From positions 1 through 64,000 of the forward strand of contig JAVGVS010000284.1 in the NCBI GenBank assembly GCA_032718565.1: 64,000 nucleotides of DNA, read 5' to 3'. The translations under genes and the position numbers were made by a program. Origin of the DNA: Distichodus sexfasciatus. Taxonomy: Eukaryota > Chordata > Actinopteri > Characiformes > Distichodontidae. The stretch's first letter is position 1; every line of letters begins with the position of its first letter. Positions 26,901 to 39,100 of the stretch are shown here, piece by piece. Under the pieces are notes generated by a model that made no database searches, was not told the origin of the DNA, and saw only the letters and a program-made list of their open reading frames with translations.

Positions 26901-29900
26901 TTTATCAGCACAGCAGGATGAAAGCCTGGAGGCTCGTTCTCTCCTCTCTATCTCTCTCCTCCTCCTCCTCCTCTAAGATCCTGTCAGTGGCAGGGAATGT
27001 GTCCAGTCATTCAGGAACATGAAGCTGTCCTTCCTTACGCTGAGACTCCGCCCATAAATCCCCAATCCCGCTCCAGCTCTGGGGCTGTATCGGCTAATTT
27101 GTCCACCCACACTAATGCAAAAAAAAATCCTTTTCCCCCCTCTCTTATGAAAGTGAGCAAATCAGATTAATCCATGTGTTATCCTAGCATTGCTCCATGT
27201 GTAAGACTATCCCTTTAAGGGGGTAAATACCAAAAAAACAAATTTTATTGACACATCAAGTAGTTTGTGAGCGCAAAGAGACGTCCTATAATTAAGATAG
27301 ATTTCCAGGCTGATGTAACAGGATTAATATAATCATGAGTGATATCATGCATTTAGCCACCTCCCATATGGTAACCTGACCACGCCCCTGACCACACTCA
27401 CAGTCACTGGGTGTCTTAATGGTTGAGATGTTATTTAATCACGAAGGAGACATTTCCTGCAATTCACTTATTTAATAAAACCTTTCACTTCTGCTTCAGA
27501 AAATTCCCTTTAAAAATTCATGCTCCTTTCAGAAAGATTAAACCCCCTGCTGTTCCCCCTACCCGCTCCCCACCTACTGCTGCTTTCCTCTATCATTAAA
27601 ATTTTTTTAAATAACAGACCTTGAACAATTCATTACCGGCACACCACCAACGCCCAGCCCTATCATCCTACTGGAGTTGGCACAAGCAAAGTCATTTTTC
27701 ACTCGGTTATCAGAGGCTGTTTGCTGGTGGGGGAGCACAGTCTCTCTGTTTGCCATCTCACGTGACGTCTTGGAGCAAAGCGATGACAAATGATGATTTA
27801 ATGGGCCTTAAAAAGGGAAAAATAGTGCAGTGAAGAATTATGGCACAAGCGTGGTGTGGTGATAGAGAGCCTGCAGCGTGTTACTGCATCTGAAGGTAGT
27901 GGAGTTTAACCTGCAGGGACAGACACATTTGGAAGGGCTGAGTAGGGTTCTAAGAGAATAGAGGTGTGAACCTTCACTGGTCTCACGATTCGATTCGATT
28001 ACGATTGTCACGTCAGCGATTCGATTTGATTCAATATCTCGATGCATCACGATGCATGCAATCAATTTTTTTAAATTACTTCACATTGCACGCAGATTGG
28101 GCATGGATCACAGATTGGGCCACAGCCAGAAAATCACTAAGCAATGTCACTATGATACAATCCAGTGGTTTTCAACAGGTTCTTTCCCAGGGACCACCAC
28201 TCAGACTAAGTGTTGGAGGGAGTATATGTTGTATTACTTTTTAGATATTTGCATTAAATTCATTATTCATAAAGAAGGTTGAAAACCTCCGTTAAAATCG
28301 ATCATGAGCTGCCATTGCATCGATGCAGAATTGTCGATTGTCGATTGTCGAATTGTCGATTATGTGATTAATTTCAACACCCCTATAAGAGAAGCAGTTC
28401 ATCAGGGATTATCTCAGTGACAGTAATGCTGAGTATAAACTACACAGCTTCTAAAATTCTGAACAAAATGGAGAGTACTAACTGCAGATTCTGGTTCTGT
28501 TTGGGCACCTGGAGAGTTTAACTACAAACAACATGTATCACACTCTTCTTCAATGTTGTACCTACAGCCACAGTCTCAGTGGACAGTTGGGGTTAAGAAT
28601 GTTCCTCAGGGGCCTGGTGGTGGCAGTGCTGGAGGTAGAATAGAGCCAGCACACAACCCATAACTCAGTATCACACCACTGGAACTCCATCACTACTCTT
28701 AGGACTGACCAACACAGCTACGGAATTCACACTCCAGACTCACTGGTGAAACTCCAACTACTTGCCAAATCCTAGCTAAAATCTTCTTTTACCTCACAAC
28801 ATTTCTGCACCAACTAGAACCTTGTGGTCTTACTTCGACCATCTGTTTGTCCAACATCTGCAGTCATTAAGATATTTCTCTCTTCCCAAGTTGACCTTCC
28901 TAACAAACTCACCAAAGGTCTGCGTGCACCCAACAGATGTGTAAAAGCGTAAAATGCAAGGTGAGCAATGACCACCCTCACCCGCAATCTCAAGTATGAC
29001 CCAAACAAGAGGCAACTGCACCATGTGGGCATGTAGACTCCTCACCTGCAGGTGGAACTCTAACTGCAGGAGGTAACTTTGTTTCTGTGGTATGACTATT
29101 ACCCAGTACTTGTAGAGATAGAGATGAAGGATCTCCATGTGGGGCTGCATGTGACTAAAATTTTGATATCTCCTGGAGAGACACCGCTGTAACTGGAATG
29201 GAACAGAATAAAATGGAATCAGCTGTGTAAGGACACCACTAATCCACAGTTAGACTTCTGGGTACTGAGTGGCTTGACATCTCTCATGCTGCCGTCCCCA
29301 CTCAAACCTCCAAATGTGGAGGACACAAAGTCCAGAGACTCCATCAGAATGTTTCACTAAGGAAACTGTCCTGCAGGTCAACAGCCCCTATCAGGTCTTT
29401 CCCATAACTGCACCTTCCCATAACTTCAGGCTGATATTCAGAGATTTACAGCAGGGAAATGCTTGAGGCGTCCATGTGAGATGTGGAAACTCTGCAGTTA
29501 TACCTCAGTGTGAACAACAGCCATTAAATCAGACCAAATCAGAGTTTGATGAAGGTTAATTTTATACTAACAATCTATATATGCAATAGCATCACTGAGG
29601 CCCAGAACAAGACCCTTACCTTTAACACTGCTGTACGGAGACTCTTCATGGAAAAAAGAGGTTAAAAGAGCTCTGGAGGAGAGTCTGACTGACGCAAAAC
29701 TGTGCATCAGCCATGAGAGGAGTAGAGGGAGGATACACACTATAAACACATTTACAGCTGAAGGAGTCAACTGGGATTAAGAGAGAGACACAACTCCCCT
29801 CCTCTACTGCTTTGATCCTCAAGTCTCTTCCTCCCCCAGCTGAGGATGAGTAACTCACACACTTCCCCTGCCATACAGTTATGGCTGTGGGTGATGATGA

Positions 29901-32900
29901 CGATGATGATGATGTCAGTGGAGTGTTGAATCATGAATTCTCCCCAAAAGGCTTCAAACACTAATCACTCTCAAAGCTCTCACCTGTTCACCCTCTCACC
30001 CCAGCCTTTTCACTCTCTCACCCCAACCTTGTTACCACATAGGACTACAGCACTGATTTGGATAAACGTCCATCATATGAGACGTGCCACAACTTGGGTG
30101 GACAAAGCTAAGAGAGGAGACGGGTGGAGTTTGCATCACATCTCCTCTACAGATTATCAGCACCACCAGGATGAACAACAGTCAGGACCACAATATACAG
30201 TTAGCTGCAAGCAGTAGAGCTGTGGCATAACACCATTACAGTTTTACTGGCTAACAAGCAGCTAACTAGCTTAACAAAGATGTGCAGCGTCTTGACATTA
30301 CTGCATCCCAAAAATTCATGAGACCCGACCTGTAGAGGGACATTATGTAACCACTCTGCTGAACTGAAACTCTGGGACATAAGGAACAAGTCCTGCATGT
30401 TAACATGATGTGTAAATGATCCCAGCCCTGCTCTTGAGATTGAGCTCAAGCATGGCATAAATGGCACCATGCTAACCCATCCCTAAAGGAGGCGCTCCAA
30501 AAAATAGACGGCTAACCCTCGGTCATTAGCACCAGCCCCTGCACGTCCACTGTGTGATAGATGCTGCATTCACACTGCAGCCCCTCAAGAATCAAAGCTA
30601 ATCTCATCTCATTAAGATCTTTTACAAATTCATTAGCGCTAAACACAGCAGCCGCTGTCTCGCGGGGCCACATGGCGCTGCATCCAGTTAGTGCACTAAT
30701 TCACAATGCACTGCCTCCATCAACAATAACAAAGTGGAAATCAGAGAACAGCAGCAGACAGACTCCACCCAGTGGCTAATTACGGCCCTGTTGCAGCGCA
30801 GGGAAGCAGGAGAGGGGCGTGTGTGTGTATGTGTGTGTGCAAGATTGAGCGTGAGTGATGAATCTATCAGCAGAGGAGATTAATCTGAGAGCTATGACTA
30901 TGGAGCTGAATTCCCAACCAGTTTAAATGAAGTTGTAGCTCTGATGTTGACGTTAAAAACACTGCCATGCAATGACACTAACAGAAAAAGTGCAACGCCA
31001 CTCTGATGCTAATATTTGTGTAACCCTAACTCTGTTCTGTGATGCTGTTCTGCTACTGTGTTCATGTTCATAAACGTGTGTAACTGGCTTCCACTGCGAT
31101 TGTCCTGGCTGGTCCAATCACGCCAAGCTGGACTTGGTCATAGAAATTCTCCTAATCAGCAACTCCAAACACAGCACCCTCAACAACGCCTGTCTTATGG
31201 CAAACCAATGCAGGTTTATTTCTCTGCTAATTCCTGTCAGGTTTTTATAAAGCTAGCCAGCAGAGTGAAGGCAGTCTCTTCCTCTCTCTTCTCCCTCTCA
31301 GAGCGCTGCCTGTTGCTGCAGGTGGCAGCTTTTCTTTTAAACATGTTGGCTTCAATTACCAGCGGGCCGTCCGTCTAGTCGGCCACATCGATCTCCATGC
31401 TGGCTCAAACTGCTTATTGTTTGGCTGAAGAAAAGAAAGAAAGGAACCTTCAAACATTCTACTCTTCCGCCCCTCATCCTGAGTTCCAGCCCGAACTGCT
31501 GCCAACTTGTTCTGACCCCTCTGGACCACTGTGTCTCTCTTTCTACTTCTATTTCTAGTTTAAAGTTTATATTTAATACTCCATATCTAGTTAAAAATGT
31601 ATATTTTGTATTCTATTTATATATTGTCTATTCTATATGCCCTGTTTGTTTTTTGTTCCCTGTTCCTTGTTGCACTGTGAAAAGTGAAGCCACTTCATCT
31701 CGTCTCTCTGTATATCTGTACAGTATATAGCAGAGATGACAATAAAGTTTACTTTGACTTTGAAGTTGACTTCAGCTGTGGTGATTTGTGACAAGCTGTT
31801 TAAATATGCTGATATGATCTCAGAGTTGGCCAAGACAAAGGCGGTGACAAATTATATAGCTGCCCGTTATCCACACTGAGGTTAAAATGTAGAACAACAT
31901 AGCAATGGAGGGACCACAGTCACATCTCCAGGATGTCCAACTATTAAATAGCAGCACAAAGCACCATTAGGCACAAAGCAACGTGCAGGACTAACAAGTC
32001 ACACACAAGTTCAGCACAATGTGACTTCTACATTTGACCCCTCTGTGTAAGAGCAGGAGGCAGCTGATGTGGGTAGTAAGTGAGGAGCAGTGCTTAGAGA
32101 TGAAGCCTTGCTCATGACCACCTCAGTAGAACCTTTAATAGTCTGAGATTTCAACCAAAGAACCACCAATCACAGGAGCAACTCCATGTTCCAGCAGCAC
32201 TGCCCCAACTCCACCATTACACCATGCCCAGATACCAAGAACATGAAGGCCACCAAATGATCCCACCTTGGAGTTTACACCACCCTCCATCTCTCTCTCG
32301 CACTCTCTCTCTGTTTCTGAGTTGCAGTAAAGGAGAGTGCTGCAGTCCATCAGCCTCCAAACCTCAAACTGTCCCCGTGTCTGCCACTGACCACAATGAA
32401 TTTAGTGCCTCATCCCAAAACCACTGTATAAAGATTCAGAAGCCCAGCCATCTATTATACCACCATCGATCTCCACCCGCACCTAACAGCCTGACAGTGC
32501 TGCCAATACTCATCCCTGCTCTGATTTGTTATGTTAATCAGGGGCTACAGATCCCACTCAGCAGTGATTGTGTTGGGCTCGGCACTAGTGGAAAACCTTC
32601 AGAATAAATATTTGATTAGGTCCCTAATGACATTTGCATATAATTGGGCCGTAACACTTCGGGCATCATTAATTGTTCCACTCAAACTGTTAGTCTTCCA
32701 GCAAGATGGACACAGAGTTAATCCGACCTGTTAATGCCATAAATCCAACGCTGTTGCTTTAATAATTCAGCTTGTGTTCCCTTTTCAAGTCAACACAGTT
32801 TTAATGGAGCGCCGCGAGTGGGTTTCTACGAGACAGTGTTGTGGGTATTTGGAGAAAACTCTCTTCTGGAAGCTTTCCAGACGGTTTCTTACAGGAGCTT

Positions 32901-35900
32901 TTCTGATGAACCACCAAACGAGGAGACGCTTCAGCACTCACATCCCACTCAAAAACATAACTGTAAACACTCAGGCAGCAGAGTTAAGGTGCTGAATTAC
33001 TAATGAACTCTACTGAACATTCTCCTGCACACTCTCTTCATTCCCATCAGGTTCAGCATGCGGCTGGATGTGTATGACACTGCACTAGCTGTTTGTGGAG
33101 ATTTAACTAGGTCATCATGAAGGTTGGGGTTCTCTAGGTGATGGTCATCAACAGAGCAGAGCAAGGTTGGGCCATGTTTTTTTTTTTTTAGAAAATCAAC
33201 CGGTTCATTCAGGTAGAATACAAATTAGCTCATTAATGCCACATGCTAACACAAGATTCTGGAAGCACAAGCATTATCACTCACCAGCCAAATTTGAGCG
33301 AAAAGAAGTTTGGATTTGTCTTAACAAATTTAGCCTATAAATTACCATATTTTTGAGTTGTGTAAACCCTAAACAGTGAGCTAAAAGACCTGTTAAGACC
33401 GCACTAGGATTGTTTTAGAGGTCTTGTGAAGCTAAGCACATGCAGATATGGATTTCCAGTCATGGCAGAATATAAGAGATTTATCTAGCTCTGGATTTGG
33501 TTTGATGTTATTACACCCAAAGTGCTAATCACAAACGCAACTCAGATGATCGTCTCCTACATGCTACAACAGTGTTGGTAGAGACGCTCCGCTAACAGGC
33601 TAATAAAGGGAAGTTAACTGCAACTCCATGCTAGCTTTCAGCCTCTGTTAGCCACATCAGCATGGCTCAGGGTGTCACAGTTAATCCTGCCAAGCAAAAA
33701 CATTCAGCTCAATGACAGTAGATGATGATAGTTAAAGGAGAAGGAGGGAATTTGTGGTGGTGTTTAACCCAGTTTGAGGGGAAGACGAGTTCTGGGGGAA
33801 GTCAATATGTGTGATGAAAATGACTCGGGACAAAAAGTGAGAGAGAATGAAAGAGGGATCAGTAAGAGAGGATGTCTCAGTGAGTCCGGCTGAACAAAAC
33901 AAGAAACAGAATAAAGCTGCTGAGGCTCTGCTGTTCATTCCTTTCCCTGCATCTAAAGTGTGAGCATTAGCTCCAGCAGTGGTTTTTCCCTGGTCTCTCT
34001 CCTGCTGCCCCCCAAAACATGTTCTCTATCCTGTTCCCCTGCTCCTCCATCTCCCGGGAGAGTGTAACCACTTTATCTGACAGTGCTCCATCACAACACG
34101 CTTTACTTATTCATAGCGGCTTCCAGGAAGGAGGCAGATCTGGTTTCTAGTGACAGAGGGGAGACCTCTCACTCCACCCACAAACCTCCCACCAGTTCAC
34201 CTGCTTCACCAGCCGCCGGGCAGTTACAGAACCACTTACATCTATTACCAATACAAGCACCCAGTCCAGTTAATTAAGGACTGACCATATTCATTAACCC
34301 TAAAAATAGCAACTTTAAAACCAGACCATGTAATCTCAACATTGTGACCTGTTCGGGATGGTGACACAATCAGAGATTTTCCCGATTTGTAATACAAAAC
34401 CCTTGCATGTGTGAGAGCTGCAGAGCTAATGAGGACCCCTGAGAGCGACATTTAGATCGCTTTAGATGCAGTGTGAATTTGGCATTCTGTTCTGAGATGA
34501 GTCGATGTGCAGCAAAGCGTAACTGCCATGAGAGGAGTTGGACGAGATGGAGCAGGTGAGCAGGTCAAGATCATGTCCAAGTTCAACACTAACCATCACT
34601 TGCACTGGAGAGCTGAGCGAAATGAAACACAATCAGCTGGAAAAGCCAACAACACTTGCTTGCAGTGTGTGTATGGTGTGTGTGTGTGCAGTGAAGCGCC
34701 CCTGCTTAAAGCTGCTCCTCCTCCTCACTGCTCCCTCTCTCTCAGATTGATTGGAGATCCTGCTGAAGGGAAACAGCATCAGTTTTACTCCATGTGTACT
34801 CCAGAGCAGCAGCACAGCAGCTACAACATCATACAAACATATACATACAACCAGAACTCACTGTTCTCAGATCAGCTCTCAACTTTACAAGTGCAGGAGA
34901 GGGAGAAAACATTAAAACTGAGTGAGGATTCTTGTGGTTTTGGTCCTCAGTGAGATTTTTTTCTGGTGCAGCAGCAAGAAAAACTGGAGTGATGAACCAT
35001 GGACAACTCATCTTCATCACTCTATCTCTGTTTTATCTTCCCCAAATCTCTATCTCCCTCCTCGTCCTTCACTTTCTCTGCATCACACCCCTTTCTCCCA
35101 GCCTCTATCTCTCTCTTCTCTTTCTCTTCCTGTCTCTCCCCTCCTCCTTCTCCCTCTGTCTCCAACCCCTCTCTGTTTCTCAGTTTCTCTCTATTCCCAT
35201 CTTCCTCCCTTTTTCCCTCTCTTTCTTCTCTAACCTTTCTATCTTTCTCTCACTCCCATTTCTCCCTCTTCCCACTTCATCCTTGCCTCTCACACTCATC
35301 CTCCTTTTTCTCCCTCTTTCCCTTCCTCTTTTTTTTCTTTACATCCTCCTCCTCTCTCTCCCACCCTCCCCCATTACCCTCTCTCCCTCTGTACCGAGGG
35401 TTAGATACATACTAATGCTGGAAATACCCAGATATGTGAGTCGTGTTCCTCATCCAATCAGCATTCAGCAGGAGTCCCAGCACTCCCTTGCACCCCCATC
35501 AGCCACACCAATCATCCCCCCATCAGCCACGCCCATCATTAAAAAGTGAGTTATGTGGACAGCGGCGGGTGAGAGCGCGGGACAAGCGGAAGATTCTTTA
35601 TCCCAGTGAGGAAAGCCACAATCACAGCCAGCAGATTCAGTTCTGATCTCATCCATCCCGAGAGCTCTCTCTCCTGCCCTCCCACTGTTTCCCGCTAACG
35701 CTCCCGCCGCCGCCGCACATTACTCCTCTCAAATGGTGAGGTTAGCCAATGCCACTAATGCGCAGAGAAAAGCAGAGAGAGATTTAATGGCCAGTTCAAG
35801 TGTCGGTTGGACAGAGATGGAAAAAAAGCGAGGAAAAGATCTGCCTGATTTGGGTTTAATCCTGAAGCCAGGTAAAGACTTTAACAGCAGTGGGATTAGA

Positions 35901-36098
35901 CCTGGATGCAGGAAGAAGCAGAAAAGGTAGGGAAAAGAGCTGAGGTGGGAATCAAGCAGTCTGAGGGAAGGGGGTAGGTCAGAACATTAAACCTCCACCA
36001 TAAAAGAGGAAATAACAGGAGGAGACGTGGGAGAGACGCAGGAACTTTCTGGTCTGGAGATTTCTGTTCTTCTTGACTCTTTAGCAGTGATACTTTGA

Positions 36099-36129
<31 letters not shown>

Positions 36130-39100
36130 ATTGTACTTGGAAATAGTCCGGATATAGTATCTGTCTAGTATAACTCTACCTCTTGCACACTCAGTGTAAA
36201 TGTCAATTTCAACCTGTTAAGAATACTGCATCCTGACTTGACAAACATGTTTACCTCTATGTCTGTCTCCCCTGTCTCCCCTGTCTAGTCTAAAATGTAT
36301 ATTGTATGTTGTCTGGTTTTAAAATGTATATTGTTTAATGTATATTTTAGTATTTTACTTATTTATTGTTTATTCCATGTACCTAGTCGTGCCACTGTCT
36401 ATTTATTCTCTGTTCTACTGTTCTTTGTTTGTTTGCACTGAAAATAACCTGGAGCCACGTCGTCTCGTCTCTCTATGTATCTGTACAGTATATAGCAGAG
36501 ATGACAATAAAGTTGACTTTGACTTTGACTTTGATACTGGCGTAAAAGTACAGAAGCGCTGCTGTGTCTTACACGGTGATAGTAACTCAACATGCACACA
36601 CCATCTCCATCTCACTGCTGTGGTGAAAATCAGCCAGAACCTGAACAGCAGCAGCTCCACTGAGCTCCTGTGGATTCAAACTGACCAGTGTTTTGAACAC
36701 GAAGGGTTACACTCTGAAACCTTACAGGTAAAGAGTTCAACTAGGACGTGGAGGTTCCTAATAAAGTGGCCAGTGTGTGTTTGTGTGTTTATGATGGAAT
36801 ACACAACTCCAACTCCAGCAGAGAGACAGGAGGATCCATCAGGTGAGGAACTGCTGCATCTGAGCGGTCGGCCAGCGTTGGGTCAATATTTAGCCCAGCA
36901 GGCAGAAAGGGGATTCTAGGGGTTAGCCTCCACCACCATAAATGACACTTATGTCTTATAGTGTGGTGTGTGTGTGGATTGCTGTGGGTCTCAGTGATAT
37001 TAGAAAGTAGTGTTTACAAAAACAAGAAGACACACATCATTCTCTCCCCGTACACCACAGTCAACCAGATACACAACCAACACACAACTCCACAGTGGTG
37101 CAGATCAACCCTGCAGCAGGTCTCCACCACCCTGGTCACGGTAACACATAGCAGTCTCCTGCAGCAGGAGTGTAGCTCATCACTGCTGTTGCTCATTACC
37201 CATGTTCCTCGTCTCAGTGTTAGTGTAGCAGTGGGCACCGTCCTGCTGGCCCTACAGGAGCCCTATGGCACCGCCAGACACTGTTGCACTTTACGGCTTT
37301 ATGTGAGAATAGTGACTGAAAAGAGTCACCCCCTTACATAATTTGTTTTGTTGATCAGAATAGTTCATGTTACATCTGGTGTATTGTTCCTATTGGCATA
37401 TTTTACTTCATGTTTTAGTTTATTTTCACACATCCGTATCCCAGTATCCTGCACACAAGCAACAGTAGTGTAATTCTTCAGATAGAAGTGAACGTGTTGT
37501 TACCAATTTGCGCCACAAGATGGAGTGTACCCTTTAGTGGGCGCCTCTGTCAACAGTGTAAAGTCGGCGCCTACGCATTGTAATATAGCGCCGAGACGGG
37601 ATGTAAGACGGAGACGTGCTAACTACATGCTACTGTAATGTCTGTGTATGTTTGCAGGTAAGGAGGCATAGGATTTAGTGAATGGGTGTGGAATAAGACA
37701 GAGGGTCAGGTGTGAAGGGGAAAAGTTGGCCGTTTACCCCCCGATAAGTCTATTTGGCATGAGTCGAAGTTGCGGTTAGCCACGCTAGCGTAGCAGCTAA
37801 ACTAACCTCTGGCCATCAGTATTGGGACCCTGTGGCTGCACAGTTGAGTAGTCTGTGCTTAAATACCGTGCATATACGGTGAAATGTCATGTTAGAGTAC
37901 TGGTGTAATAGCGATGTGTTATTTTGTATAATTATATTTTGTGCCAAAGTGGATTTATTGTCTTGAACGGTGTCGGCGCCTACGCATTGTAATATAGCGC
38001 CGAGACGGGATGTAAGACGGAGACGCGCTAACAACATAATAGCTACTGTAATGTCTGTGTATGTTTGCAGTAAAAACAACACAAGAACAAAACATAAAGT
38101 GCACCTGAGTCGTTATTCAAGTGTGCTACATTTACTTTGCAGCAGTGAGATGGTTTTTCTGTAGCAGGTGCTCCAACTCGCCCTGCAGCCGTGGGTGGAA
38201 CACTAAAGAGCGATGAAGGCGTCTGAAAGGAACATTGCATTCCGACCATTTCTCTCTCACTCTCTCTGGCCTCCATTCGCTCGTCTCATTTCTCTCATTC
38301 AGCCCACACTTACAGCACTCACCTCCCTCCTCCTCCTCCCTGCTATTGCCACGGAAACTGGCTTTTTACCCATGTCACAGTGCTCATTAGCTGCTTACTA
38401 TAGACTTCACTCTGGCCAGAAGATCAACACTCACGTTCAGCTGGACAATTCCCTTAGCAAAAAGTAGTTTATTCAAATGTACTACGAGTATACTTATTAT
38501 ATAGTAAAACTGAGGCAGTGTACTTGAAGTTTACTTTGTATATACTATATTGTACTCAATTACAAGTAAAAGTACTGGTGTTAAAAATGAGTAAAAGTAC
38601 AAAGTACTCTTCTCAAAAACTACTCAGAGTATTAATTACTTTTTAACTGATGGATGTTTTATTGCGTCGTCAATAGCAGGCATTCGATTCAATTCACCAG
38701 TATAAAATATCTACGTTCAAAGCACATTTCTCAGATGAATGAGGTATAGAAAGGCAATTTGTTTTGTAAATAAATGTAGATATAAAGCAGGGATTTTGTT
38801 TGTTAAAACAATGACAAAAATGTTTTTGAACATGCATAGAACAGTTTAAACTTTTCCCAGTACACTGCGAACAACAGGCAGGTAAGTGTCTTAAACTCTT
38901 AGACATAATGGCATTTCTGTCACACTTCACTTTCTGAACCTTTTGTTCAGTTTCAGCATAAGCTGGTTTTCTAAATTAACAGAGTCTATCCGGCTTCGTT
39001 TGGCTCCATTTTGGCTTCTTTGTCTCCCAATCTTCAGTGTATAAATGAGTTTGTGCTCCACTGTGTAGTTCCTCCAGACACCTGTACCTGCTGCTGCAGC

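Noticed and set aside
34932..35549. 205-residue open frame rich in Ser, Leu and Pro
   Set aside because: It arises from the polypyrimidine tract, in which stop codons are rare; it has no domain and no splice context.
36338..36919. 193-residue open frame on the plus strand
   Set aside because: Its first third is repeat R3, including the TTTGAC tail read as Asp-Phe repeats; the rest shows no protein family features.
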